Below are positions 50,677 to 58,961 of a DNA stretch of 64,000 bases, one piece after another (the stretch's first letter is position 1; the number at the start of each line of letters is the position of its first letter). Both the position numbers and the translations under genes were made by a program. The notes beneath the pieces were generated by a model. That model had not been told where the DNA came from, did no database searches, and worked only from the letters and a program-made list of their open reading frames with translations. The DNA comes from VFMC01 sp040380855. Its GTDB lineage: Bacteria > Actinomycetota > Acidimicrobiia > Acidimicrobiales > Ilumatobacteraceae. The stretch is from assembly GCA_040380855.1 (NCBI GenBank), contig JBEIIG010000011.1:1-64000 (forward strand), given 5' to 3'.

Positions 50677-50958
50677 ATGGATCTTGCGGCGTTCCAGCAG
50701 GTCATCGAGCACACCTACGGCGCTCGCGACCGGGCCCGAGGGGTTCCGTCCACTGTTGCCTGGCTGGCCGAAGAGGTCGGCGAACTGGCCCAGGCCGTGC
50801 GCAAGGGCACACCTGCCCAGCAAGAGCACGAGTTCGCCGACGTCATCGCCTGGGTGGCGTCGCTCGCCAACCAGATGGGCATCGACCTGGCCACGGCCGT
50901 GCAGCGCTATGCAGCGGGCTGCCCCCGCTGCGCCACCAGCCCCTGCACCTGCCCCTGA
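50677..50958 (+). CDS. MazG-like nucleotide pyrophosphohydrolase
   Basis: 93 residues. MazG metal-binding pattern E-E-V-G-E-L-A-Q-A (E-E-x-x-E) and E-F-A-D-V-I-A-W, one copy, as in small MazG-like dNTP-cleaning enzymes. An unusual short Cys-rich tail C-P-R-C-x5-C-x-C could bind zinc. The ATG is 2 nt after the CCA of tRNA-Pro, leaving no room for a Shine-Dalgarno outside the tRNA; translation probably depends on tRNA processing that yields a leaderless message. Confidence 0.85.
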   Translation: MDLAAFQQVIEHTYGARDRARGVPSTVAWLAEEVGELAQAVRKGTPAQQEHEFADVIAWVASLANQMGIDLATAVQRYAAGCPRCATSPCTCP

Positions 50959-50986
50959 GTCCGCCCGCCGTGGAAGCGGCCGGGGA

Positions 50987-52006
50987 TCAGAGGAAGAGTT
51001 CGGCGATCTGCACGGCGTTGAGCGCCGCGCCCTTGCGGAGGTTGTCGTTGCTGAGGAACAGCACCAGCCCACGGCCGTCGTCGACGCTCGAGTCGTGCCG
51101 GATGCGCCCCACGTAGCAGGGGTCCTTACCGGCTGCGTCGAGCGGCGTGGGAACGTCCATCAGCGCCACACCGGGGGCAGCCGCCAGCAGTTCGGTGGCG
51201 CGGGCCACGCTGAGCGGACGGGCGAACTCGGCGTTGATGCTGAGCGAGTGCCCGGTGAACACCGGCACACGCACACAGGTGCCGCTGACGCGCAGGTCGG
51301 GGATGGCGAGGATCTTGCGGCTCTCGTTGCGCAGCTTCTGCTCTTCGTCGGTCTCGAACGAGCCGTCGTCGACGTACTTGCCGGCATACGGCAGCACGTT
51401 GAACGCAATCGTCTTGGCGAACTTGGTGGGTGCCGGGAACACCACGGCCTCACCGTCGTAGGCCAGGGCGCGGGCCTGGTCGACCACCTCGCGGGCCTGC
51501 TTGTCGAGCTCGTCGACGCCTGCCAGACCGCCACCGCTGACGGCCTGATAGGTGCTGGCGACGATGCGCAGCAGACCGGCCTCGTCGTGCAGCGGCTTCA
51601 GTACCGGCATCGCGGCCATCGTGGTGCAGTTGGGGTTGGCGATGATGCCCTTGCGCGCGTTGGCGATCTCGCCGGGGTTCACCTCGCTGACGATCAGCGG
51701 CACATCGGGATCCATCCGCCACGCCGACGAGTTGTCGATGACGGTGACACCGGCGGCAGCGAACCGGGGGGCCAACTCCTTCGAACTGCTGGCGCCCGAC
51801 GAGAACAGGGCGATGTCGAGGCCCGAAGGGTCGGCGGTCGACGCATCTTCGACGGTGATCTCGCCACCCTTCCACGGCAGGGTCGAACCCGCTGAACGGG
51901 CCGAGGCGAAGAACCGCACCTCGTCGATGGGGAAATGACGCTCGACCAACAGTTCGCGCATCACTGCGCCCACCTGGCCGGTAGCTCCGACAACTCCGAT
52001 TCGCAT
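50987..52006 (-). CDS. asd: aspartate-semialdehyde dehydrogenase
   Basis: 339 residues. NADP motif G-A-T-G-Q-V-G (7-13), catalytic Cys127 in N-P-N-C-T-T-M, active-site region Q-A-V-S-G-G-G and His in F-T-G-H-S-L. Converts aspartyl phosphate to the semialdehyde for lysine, threonine, methionine and cell-wall diaminopimelate. Leaderless: TAGCCT (complement of 52014-52019) ends 7 nt before the ATG. lysC lies upstream on the same strand, separated by a methyltransferase. Confidence 0.95.
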   Translation of the reverse strand: MRIGVVGATGQVGAVMRELLVERHFPIDEVRFFASARSAGSTLPWKGGEITVEDASTADPSGLDIALFSSGASSSKELAPRFAAAGVTVIDNSSAWRMDPDVPLIVSEVNPGEIANARKGIIANPNCTTMAAMPVLKPLHDEAGLLRIVASTYQAVSGGGLAGVDELDKQAREVVDQARALAYDGEAVVFPAPTKFAKTIAFNVLPYAGKYVDDGSFETDEEQKLRNESRKILAIPDLRVSGTCVRVPVFTGHSLSINAEFARPLSVARATELLAAAPGVALMDVPTPLDAAGKDPCYVGRIRHDSSVDDGRGLVLFLSNDNLRKGAALNAVQIAELFL

Positions 52007-52064
52007 GCCCGTCAGGCTAACGGTGGCCGCCCTGGTGATGGCTGGAATTGCCGTTCCCGCGGGC

Positions 52065-52892
52065 TCAGCGGACGGTGCCGACGAGCCACCAGTGGCTCTG
52101 GTTCACGCCCTCGAACGTCGACTCGGCGACCCCATCGACGCGGAACGGCTTGCGCTTGGGTGAACGCACCAACCGCGCATCGGCAAGATGGTGTTGCACT
52201 TCCGCCAGCACCTGGGTGGGCGACAGCCGATTGGCCTGCCACCCCAGCCGTGTCGCCAGCCGCTGCTTGGCCACCAGCCCACCGATACCCGGCACGCGCC
52301 ACAGTCCGCGCACGATCTTGCCGGTGGGCCAAAGGGCCACATCGCTGCCCGACCACGTGCGGTAGTTCAGCACCACATGGCCTCCGGGGCGAACAGCGCG
52401 GATCACCTCGTTGGTGAGTGCCAGCGCGTCGTCGTGGTGGCAGTGCTGCAGGGTGATGTAGCTGAAGGCGACGTCGACCGAGCCCTCGGCCACCCGAACG
52501 GTGCGCCCGTCGAACACGTGCACCGTGCGCAGACGATCGGGCTTGCCGAACTGGGCCACGGTTTCGCGGCACCGTTCGAGGAACGCCGCGTCGAGATCGC
52601 ACGCCACGACCGTGCGGAACATCCGGGTGAAGCTGGCGGTCATCCGACCGATACCCGAGCCCAGTTCCAGCAGCGTCTGCTCGGCGTTGTGTTCGCCCGC
52701 CAGGCCGAACGCCTGCAGGTAGGCGAGCGTCTCGTGATCGCCAGTGCGCACGAACTCGGCGAGGTCGAGTTCGTCGCCGGTGCGGTTGTTGAACACCCAG
52801 CCGGTGCGACGCACCACATCGTCGGCACTCGCCTGCTGCTCGCTGGCGGTGCCTGCCGCGGTCCACGGCACGTGTTGCTGGCGGCGGTTCAT
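52065..52892 (-). CDS. class I SAM-dependent methyltransferase
   Basis: 275 residues. Motif I L-L-E-L-G-S-G-I-G-R-M (about 72-82), acidic C-D-L-D after beta-2, and S-Y-I-T-L-Q-H-C-H-H motif typical of UbiE/COQ5-like small-molecule methyltransferases (Methyltransf_11/25). Target unknown. It sits between lysC and asd in the same direction, an unusual insertion into that pair. A CACACT box ends 9 nt before the ATG, as it does at 39477. Confidence 0.83.
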   Translation of the reverse strand: MNRRQQHVPWTAAGTASEQQASADDVVRRTGWVFNNRTGDELDLAEFVRTGDHETLAYLQAFGLAGEHNAEQTLLELGSGIGRMTASFTRMFRTVVACDLDAAFLERCRETVAQFGKPDRLRTVHVFDGRTVRVAEGSVDVAFSYITLQHCHHDDALALTNEVIRAVRPGGHVVLNYRTWSGSDVALWPTGKIVRGLWRVPGIGGLVAKQRLATRLGWQANRLSPTQVLAEVQHHLADARLVRSPKRKPFRVDGVAESTFEGVNQSHWWLVGTVR

Positions 52893-52914
52893 CGGATGCC
52901 CAGTGTGGCAGGCC

Positions 52915-54165
52915 TCACTTGCGATCAGGGAGCGGCGCCGAATACGCCTGACCGCTGTCGAGCCCGAAGGCCGTGTGCAGGGCTCGTGCCGCTCGCTCGA
53001 GATCGGCGGCTGCGGTGACCACGCTGATGCGGATGGTCGAGGTCGAGATCATCATGATGTTCACCTCGTGATCGGCGAGCGTGCGGAACATCTTCGCCGC
53101 GATGCCGGGGCTGCTCTTCATACCGGCGCCGACGAGGCTGATCTTGGCGATCTCGGCGTCGTGCTCGACCCCAGCGGCGCCGATCTCGGCGGCGACCCGG
53201 CCGACGATCGACTCGGCCGTGGCCATGTCGGCCTTCGGCATCGTGAAGCTGATGTCGGTGGTGCCGACGTGCCCGGTGTTCTGCACGATCATGTCGACGT
53301 TCACGTTGGCCTGCGCGAGTGGTTCGAACAACGTGGCCGAGATACCGGGACGGTCGGGCACCCCGACGATGGTGACCTTCGCCTCGGAGAGGTCGGTGAC
53401 GACGCCGGAGATGACCGGATCTTCCATGGAGGGCTCCTGACCGGTGACCCACGTGCCCTGCTCCCAGGTGAAGCTCGAGCGGACGTGGAGGGGAACGTTG
53501 TGGTTGCGGGCGAACTCGACGCTGCGCAGCGCCAGCACCTTGCTGCCGGCGCCGGCCATCTCGAGCATCTCGTCGAAGTTGATGTGGGCGAGCTTGCGGG
53601 CCTGGGGCACCACTCGCGGATCGGCGCTGAACACGCCGGTCACATCGGTGTAGATCTCGCAACTGTCGGCCTGCAGTGCTGCGGCCAGTGCCACTGCCGT
53701 GGTGTCGCTGCCGCCGCGGCCGAGGGTGGTGATCTCGCGGTCGGTGCTGATGCCCTGGAACCCGGCCACCACGCACACCTTGCCCTCGGCGAGGGCCTCG
53801 CGCACCCGGTCGCCCTTCACCTCGAGGATCTTCGCCTTGCCGTGTGCCGTGTCGGTGACGATACCCACCTGGCTGCCGGTGAAGCTGACGGCGGGCACAC
53901 CGATGTCGGCCAGCGCCATCGACACCAGGGCCATCGACACCCGCTCGCCGGTGGTGAGCAGCATGTCCATCTCGCGACCCGGCTGAGTCTTCGACACGCT
54001 GTTGGCGAGGGTGATGAGGTTGTCGGTGCTCTTGCCCATCGCACTGACGACGACCACCACCTGGTCGCCGCGACGACGGGTGAACGCCACGTTCTCGGCG
54101 ACCGCACGGATGCGATCGGGATCGGCGACGGAGGTTCCGCCGTACTTCTGGACGATGAGGGCCAC
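52915..54165 (-). CDS. lysC: aspartate kinase
   Basis: 416 residues. Kinase domain with V-Q-K-Y-G-G-T-S-V (5-13), GRGGSDTTAVALAAAL and T-D-V-D/T-G-V-F, and two C-terminal ACT domains (about 265-405) that bind lysine/threonine. Makes aspartyl phosphate. The GTG at 54165 is chosen over the upstream in-frame ATG at 54189 because the conserved start aligns and TATCCT (complement of 54175-54180) ends 9 nt upstream: leaderless. Divergent from an MFS gene 27 bp away. Confidence 0.95.
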   Translation of the reverse strand: MALIVQKYGGTSVADPDRIRAVAENVAFTRRRGDQVVVVVSAMGKSTDNLITLANSVSKTQPGREMDMLLTTGERVSMALVSMALADIGVPAVSFTGSQVGIVTDTAHGKAKILEVKGDRVREALAEGKVCVVAGFQGISTDREITTLGRGGSDTTAVALAAALQADSCEIYTDVTGVFSADPRVVPQARKLAHINFDEMLEMAGAGSKVLALRSVEFARNHNVPLHVRSSFTWEQGTWVTGQEPSMEDPVISGVVTDLSEAKVTIVGVPDRPGISATLFEPLAQANVNVDMIVQNTGHVGTTDISFTMPKADMATAESIVGRVAAEIGAAGVEHDAEIAKISLVGAGMKSSPGIAAKMFRTLADHEVNIMMISTSTIRISVVTAAADLERAARALHTAFGLDSGQAYSAPLPDRK

Positions 54166-54192
54166 GGGTTCCAGAGGATACCGTCTCACCTC
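54166..54192. promoter_or_regulatory. divergent leaderless promoter, lysC/MFS
   Basis: AGGATACCGT (54175-54184) holds TACCGT forward (54179-54184, 8 nt before the MFS GTG) and TATCCT reverse (complement of 54175-54180, 9 nt before the lysC GTG), sharing the central TA exactly as in the dut/selA box. Start codons are 27 bp apart. Confidence 0.65.
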
Positions 54193-55419
54193 GTGCTCGC
54201 CCGCCCACTCGATTCACTGCTGGGCGACGACTGCCCCACCGAAGTCCGACGGCACATCGCCACCCTCACCGCTGCCCGCCTGTGCGCGAACGCGTGCTTC
54301 CGTTATGCGCCACCGTTCCTCGCCACGATCGCCCGCGGCACGGGCGTGTCGCTCGACGACATCGGCATCGCGCTTGCCGCAGCCGAGTTGGCCGGGCTGC
54401 TGTCGCCGCTGAACGCCCGCCTCGTCGACCGGATGTCGCGCCGTACCGCCATGGTGGCCGGCCTGCTCGGCGTGGTCGTCGGCACCGTGCTGGCGGCGTC
54501 GAGCCAGGGCATGGTGCTGTTCGCCATCGGCCTCATCGTGATGGCCCAGAGCAAGGTCACCTACGACCTCGGCCTGGGCTCGTGGGTGTCGGATCATGTT
54601 CCGTATGCGACCCGCAGCCGGGTGGTGGGTGTCACCGAGATCGCCTGGGCGGGCGGGCTGCTGCTGGGTGTGAGCGCGATGGGCCTGGTCACCGGTGTGC
54701 TCGGCTGGCGGGCCGGCTATGCCACCGGCGCCATCGCGGTGGTGATGTTCGCCGGCGTGGTGGCGCGTCGGTTGCCGAGCGAGCCGCACCACACCGAGGT
54801 GTCGGCGCGCGAGGTGGCCGGCGAACGGAGGGGTCGACCTCGCCTCGGGGCGCAGGTGGTGCTCGCCATGTTCGTCTCGGGTTCGCTGATGGGGTCGGTG
54901 CAGTTCCTGTTCGTCACCTTTGGCAGTTGGCTCGAGGACTCGTTCGACTTCACAGCAGCCATGCTGGCGGCGGTCGCCTTCACCCTGGGGTTGGGCGAGT
55001 TCGCCGCGTCGATCACGTCGGCGCGCCGAACCGACACATGGGGCAAGGAGCGCAGCATGGCGCTGGGTGCTGCGGTGATGGTGCCGGCATCGCTGGGGCT
55101 CGTCTTCCTCACCGACCACCTGTGGCTCGGCCTGCCGCTGCTGGCGATCGCGGTGCTGTGCTTCGAGTTCGCGATCGTCAGTTCGGTGGCCATCGGCACC
55201 ACGCTGGTCCCTGGTTCACCGGCGCTCGGGCTCAGCCTCATGCTGGCGGGCGGCACCCTGGGGCGGGCCATCACGTCGATCCCGGCGACCCGGCTGTATG
55301 CCGACCACGGCATGGCTTGGCCGGCCGCGATGTCAGCGGTACTGGCAGCTGCGAGCGTGCTCGCCGCCCTGGCGCTGAAACACCACCGCGCCGGCACCCC
55401 CACCCCCTCGACGCGATGA
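54193..55419 (+). CDS. MFS transporter
   Basis: 408 residues, twelve predicted membrane helices in two bundles, with the R-L-V-D-R-M-S-R-R loop 2-3 motif in the first half and a basic central loop (about 190-215). Resembles drug/sugar exporters of the MFS_1 group; the substrate is unknown. GTG at 54193 is supported by TACCGT 8 nt upstream. An upstream in-frame extension through the lysC gene is an antisense shadow. Confidence 0.85.
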   Translation: MLARPLDSLLGDDCPTEVRRHIATLTAARLCANACFRYAPPFLATIARGTGVSLDDIGIALAAAELAGLLSPLNARLVDRMSRRTAMVAGLLGVVVGTVLAASSQGMVLFAIGLIVMAQSKVTYDLGLGSWVSDHVPYATRSRVVGVTEIAWAGGLLLGVSAMGLVTGVLGWRAGYATGAIAVVMFAGVVARRLPSEPHHTEVSAREVAGERRGRPRLGAQVVLAMFVSGSLMGSVQFLFVTFGSWLEDSFDFTAAMLAAVAFTLGLGEFAASITSARRTDTWGKERSMALGAAVMVPASLGLVFLTDHLWLGLPLLAIAVLCFEFAIVSSVAIGTTLVPGSPALGLSLMLAGGTLGRAITSIPATRLYADHGMAWPAAMSAVLAAASVLAALALKHHRAGTPTPSTR

Positions 55420-55457
55420 GCAACCGGTGCGCCAGGTGCGCACCTCGCTCATCGCGT
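55411..55457. terminator. bidirectional hairpin between MFS and chagasin-like genes
   Basis: Eleven bases at 55411-55421 pair perfectly with 55447-55457; inside the loop, 55434-55445 is another perfect 12-bp palindrome. The structure spans the MFS stop codon and lies before the convergent lipoprotein stop, so it can terminate transcription from both sides. No T-tract. Confidence 0.6.
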
Positions 55458-55474
55458 GATGGGGGAAGACGGGG

Positions 55475-55897
55475 TCAGGCGGCGACGGTGACGTCGAGGG
55501 TGACGGTGTCGACCGGCGGCACGTCGGTCTCCCACGGGCGGCGGTAGTCGAGCACGATCGTCGTCGTGCCGGCGGCCGTCGCCGTGAACCGCACGGTCTC
55601 GGTCCCGCCCGACCCCGGCATCACCACATCGGGGTTCGTGGCCGCATAGGTGAGTTCGCCGTTCTGGGTGAGCACCGCCCCATCGGGCGCCGTGCTGATG
55701 GTCCAGCTGTACCCCGTCGACGGGTTCGAGGGCAGGGTGACCACGAGGGCCTGTCCCACCTTCAGGGCCACCGGTCCCGAGGCCGTTGCCGTCACCTCAC
55801 CTGCAGCCGGCGGCTGTGTCGACGATGTGTCGTCGTCCTTGCTGCCACATGCACCGACCATCGTCACCACGACCATCAACACTGCAATCGTCCGCAT
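55475..55897 (-). CDS. chagasin-family (I42) protease-inhibitor-like lipoprotein
   Basis: 140 residues. Signal peptide with lipobox M-V-G-A-C, short linker, then a chagasin-like immunoglobulin fold with all three loops of the I42 family: NPSTGYSW, GSGGTE and Y-R-R-P-W-E. Such proteins inhibit C1A cysteine proteases; in bacteria the target is usually unknown. Exported and membrane-anchored by inference. Confidence 0.85.
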   Translation of the reverse strand: MRTIAVLMVVVTMVGACGSKDDDTSSTQPPAAGEVTATASGPVALKVGQALVVTLPSNPSTGYSWTISTAPDGAVLTQNGELTYAATNPDVVMPGSGGTETVRFTATAAGTTTIVLDYRRPWETDVPPVDTVTLDVTVAA

Positions 55898-55996
55898 CGG
55901 ACACTCCTTCGCTCAGCGGACGCAACCCTGCGGCCGTGTCGATTCGACGAACGACAATCCTCGCAGGTTCCCCACAGCCCGACAGGGGCCTTCGAC

Positions 55997-57715
55997 TCAG
56001 CCCCGGTAACGGTTGGTGATGGGCAGACGGCGGTCCTTGCCGAACGCCTTCAGACTCACACGCACACCGGGCGGGCACTGACGGCGCTTGTACTCGTTCA
56101 CATCGACGAGCCGAGTGATACGCCTGACGAGTGCCTCGTCGTGGCCGAGTTCGATGATCTCGGCCGCCGTGCGGTCGTCTTCCACGTAGAGCTGCAGGAT
56201 CGGGTCGAGCACCTCGTACGGCGGCAGGCTCTGGTCGTCGCGCTGATCGGGCCGCAGTTCGGCCGACGGCGGCTTGGTGATGACGCTCTCGTTCACGATC
56301 ACCCGCCCAGCACGCACGTTCACGTAGCGGCACAGGTCGTAGACGCGGGTCTTGAGCACGTCTTTGATGACGGCATACCCACCTACCGAGTCGCCGTAGA
56401 TGGTGAAGTAGCCGACGGCCATCTCGCTCTTGTTGCCGGTGGTGAGCACCATCCAGCCGAACTTGTTCGACAGGGCCATCAGCGTGGTGCCGCGGATGCG
56501 GCTCTGCAGGTTCTCTTCGGTGAGGTCGGCCGGATGCCCTTCGAACGACGGGGCGAGCATGTCGAGGTACGCCGCGAATGCCGGCTCGATCGGCACGGTG
56601 CGGTAGTCGATGCCGAGCCGCTCGGCCAGGTCGGCCGCGTCGCTGCGGCTGTGGTCGCTCGAGTAGCGGCTCGGCATACTGACGCCGTGCACGTGCTCGG
56701 CGCCGAGGGCGTCGACGGCCACACACGCGACGAGCGTCGAGTCGATTCCACCCGACAGACCGATCACCACATCGGTGAAGCCGTTCTTCCGCACGTAGTC
56801 GCGGGTGCCCAGCACGAGCGCGGCATACAACTCGGCGTCGGCCGACAAGGGCTCGGCCTGCGGCGGGTCGAGGCGGCCCTCGGGCAGCCGCGGCTGCTCG
56901 GTGATGGTGACGGTGGGCAGGTGCTCGATCGTGGCCCGACCGCGCGGATCGATGAGCCGCTTGCGGTACACGGGTTCGACGACCACATCGGTGATGAGCA
57001 GCTGTTCGTCGAACTGGGCGGCACGGGCGAGGAGCGTTCCCTCGGCGTCGAACACCATCGAGCCGCCGTCGAACACCAACTCGTCCTGCCCGCACACCTG
57101 ATTGACGTACACCAGCGCACAGCTCGCATCGGCGGCACGGGTGGCGAGCATCCGCTCGCGATCGTGGGCCTTGCCGTTGTGGAACGGCGAGCCGTTGATG
57201 TTGATGTTCAGTTCGGCGCCGCCTGCAGCCTGCTCGGCGAGCGGCCCGGTGGGGCTCCACACGTCTTCGCAGATGCTCACCCCCACCTTCACGCCACCGA
57301 TGACGTACAGCTCGTAGGGGTCGTTGTCGTCGCCGGGCGTGAAATAGCGGGCCTCGTCGAACACGGCGTAGTTGGGCAGCACCCGCTTGCGATAGGTGCC
57401 CACCACCGCGCCGTCGACACACACGGCGGCGGCGTTGTAGAGGTCGCGGTCGGCGTCGACGAAGCCGACCACCGCCACGCACCGACGGGTGCGCGCCGCG
57501 ATGGTGGCCAACGCCTGCTGGTTGGCTGCCACGAACCCCGGCTTCAGCACCAGGTCTTCGGGCGGGTAGCCGGTGATGGCCAGCTCGGGAAAGGCGACGA
57601 TGTCGCACTCGGCCGCTTCGGCCTCGTCGTACGCCGCGCAGATCTTGGCGACGTCGGCGTCGAGGTCGCCGACCGTCGGGTTGATCTGGGCGAGGGCGAT
57701 ACGCAAGCGGGCCAC
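55997..57715 (-). CDS. nadE: glutamine-dependent NAD+ synthetase
   Basis: 572 residues. N-terminal nitrilase-type glutaminase with Glu44 (FPELAITGY), Lys110 (YRKRVLPNY) and Cys149 (VSICEDVW), then the ammonia-dependent synthetase domain with PP-loop G-L-S-G-G-I-D-S and the C-terminal region E-Y-K-R-R-Q-C-P-P-G. Last step of NAD+ synthesis. Shorter than the about 680-residue mycobacterial form. Leaderless: TAGCCT (complement of 57722-57727) ends 6 nt before the GTG at 57715. Confidence 0.95.
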   Translation of the reverse strand: MARLRIALAQINPTVGDLDADVAKICAAYDEAEAAECDIVAFPELAITGYPPEDLVLKPGFVAANQQALATIAARTRRCVAVVGFVDADRDLYNAAAVCVDGAVVGTYRKRVLPNYAVFDEARYFTPGDDNDPYELYVIGGVKVGVSICEDVWSPTGPLAEQAAGGAELNININGSPFHNGKAHDRERMLATRAADASCALVYVNQVCGQDELVFDGGSMVFDAEGTLLARAAQFDEQLLITDVVVEPVYRKRLIDPRGRATIEHLPTVTITEQPRLPEGRLDPPQAEPLSADAELYAALVLGTRDYVRKNGFTDVVIGLSGGIDSTLVACVAVDALGAEHVHGVSMPSRYSSDHSRSDAADLAERLGIDYRTVPIEPAFAAYLDMLAPSFEGHPADLTEENLQSRIRGTTLMALSNKFGWMVLTTGNKSEMAVGYFTIYGDSVGGYAVIKDVLKTRVYDLCRYVNVRAGRVIVNESVITKPPSAELRPDQRDDQSLPPYEVLDPILQLYVEDDRTAAEIIELGHDEALVRRITRLVDVNEYKRRQCPPGVRVSLKAFGKDRRLPITNRYRG

Positions 57716-57751
57716 GCCACGAGGCTACTGGCCCCTCCGCCCTCCCCATCC

Positions 57752-57842
57752 GTGAGCGTGGACCCGCACCCACGCTGTCCACGCTCACCGATGCCGAGGT
57801 TCCGTGAGCCCCGACCACCCGGCGCGGGGCCGAGGCTCACGG
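57752..57842 (-). terminator. two adjacent hairpins between the Tat lipoprotein gene and nadE
   Basis: 57752-57762 pairs with 57778-57788 (11 bp), and 57802-57810 pairs with 57834-57842 (9 bp, with a further inner CCCCG/CGGGG). Each arm carries GTGAGC or GCTCAC, so the four arms can also pair with each other in alternative ways. The pair lies just after the stop of the lipoprotein gene and before the nadE promoter, which suits a terminator for the former. Confidence 0.5.
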
Positions 57843-57845
57843 AGC

Positions 57846-58814
57846 TCAGCAGACCGGGTCGCCGGGGAGCAACACGGCAGCGGCGACGAAGTACAGCGAG
57901 TCGCCGTCGCTGAAGTAGGTGTCCTGCTTGGCGTCGGCCAGCACCGTGCCCGCCTGCTGGGCGGTGAGGGTGATGCAGTTCGTGGCATCGGCCAGCTTCA
58001 CACCGGTTGACGCCGGCCACTCGACCACCGTGGGCGTGGGCGTGATGGCGTCGAGTTCGCTCTGCTCGGCGGCGCGGGCACGGATGCGGTAGGCGGCCGG
58101 CGTGAACGGACCCTCGGTGCCGAGGTTCTCGGCGCCCACGGTTGTTGCGAGGTCTTGCAGCGCGAGCGAGAAGTCGAGCAGCGCCTGGCGGGCCGGGGTG
58201 TTGTCCCTGGTGCCGTCGCCATCGGGCGTCATCATCCCGAGCGCATACGCGCTGTGCGAGAACGACGAGCCCTTCGCCGACAGCAGCACCTCGGTGTTGG
58301 GTGCGTCGGCGATCATGATGTCGCCCGACGGGGTGTAGTCGGGCGTGGGCGAGGTGAGCAGGCCCAGGCTGTCGGCCCGCTCGAGCAGTTTCTGGATGCC
58401 TGCCTCGGTGATGGTGCGCGACATCACCGGCAGCACCAACGGCCCGGGGTACTGCAAGGTCATCACCCCAGGGGTGTAGACGGTGCCGTCGCCAGCGACG
58501 AGCACGGTGGGCAACTGCGAGAACGCGTAGTCGGGGGGCAGCATGCCGCCCACGTAGCCGAGTCGGATGACGGCAGCGGTGGCGTCGGCGGGATGGTCGA
58601 TACCGTCGACCGGAGCGCTGGTGTCGGGGGTGGTGTCGTCGGACGTGTCGGCCGGTTCGGCCTTGTCGTTCCCGCACGCCACGAGCGCTCCACCGGCCAC
58701 CGTGGCGGCCAGGAACGACAGCAGCAGCGACCGACGGCTCATCGGCGAGGCGATCAGCGAGGCCGACGGCGTGCGGTCCTGGTTCGATTCGGATCGGTTG
58801 GTCTGCATGGTCAT
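57846..58814 (-). CDS. Tat-exported lipoprotein of unknown function
   Basis: About 322 residues. M-S-R-R-S-L-L-L-S-F-L-A plus lipobox G-A-L-V-A-C-G: a twin-arginine lipoprotein signal. The mature part begins with an Asp/Thr-rich linker; then a domain with RLGYVGGMLPPDYAFSQLPTVLVAGDGTVY and LLERADSLGLL follows, found in actinobacterial lipoproteins but without known function. Start is uncertain: ATG at 58814 or 58808, or GTG codons up to 58841. Divergent from glnII. Confidence 0.75.
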   Translation of the reverse strand: MTMQTNRSESNQDRTPSASLIASPMSRRSLLLSFLAATVAGGALVACGNDKAEPADTSDDTTPDTSAPVDGIDHPADATAAVIRLGYVGGMLPPDYAFSQLPTVLVAGDGTVYTPGVMTLQYPGPLVLPVMSRTITEAGIQKLLERADSLGLLTSPTPDYTPSGDIMIADAPNTEVLLSAKGSSFSHSAYALGMMTPDGDGTRDNTPARQALLDFSLALQDLATTVGAENLGTEGPFTPAAYRIRARAAEQSELDAITPTPTVVEWPASTGVKLADATNCITLTAQQAGTVLADAKQDTYFSDGDSLYFVAAAVLLPGDPVC

Positions 58815-58869
58815 GCCATTCTGACGGTTCGTCACCTCCACCTGGTTCCCGACAGGATGGGATGCGGCG

Positions 58870-58897
58870 GTTCACACAGCGTTCACAATTCGCGAAC
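58870..58897 (+). promoter_or_regulatory. GlnR-box-like 11-bp repeats upstream of glnII
   Basis: GTTCACACAGC (58870-58880) and GTTCACAATTC (58881-58891) are followed in phase by GCGAAC; the AC dinucleotides at 58874, 58885 and 58896 are exactly 11 bp apart (AC-n9-AC-n9-AC), the spacing of mycobacterial GlnR sites. It lies 65-92 nt before the glnII start, with a glnR-like gene 2.4 kb downstream. The GTTCAC core also resembles a PHO box. Confidence 0.65.
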
Positions 58898-58961
58898 AAC
58901 GGCGAAATCGCGCGCTGCGAGAGTTCGCCCGCCCCAGAAGCCCTCCACCAAAGGAATCCCC

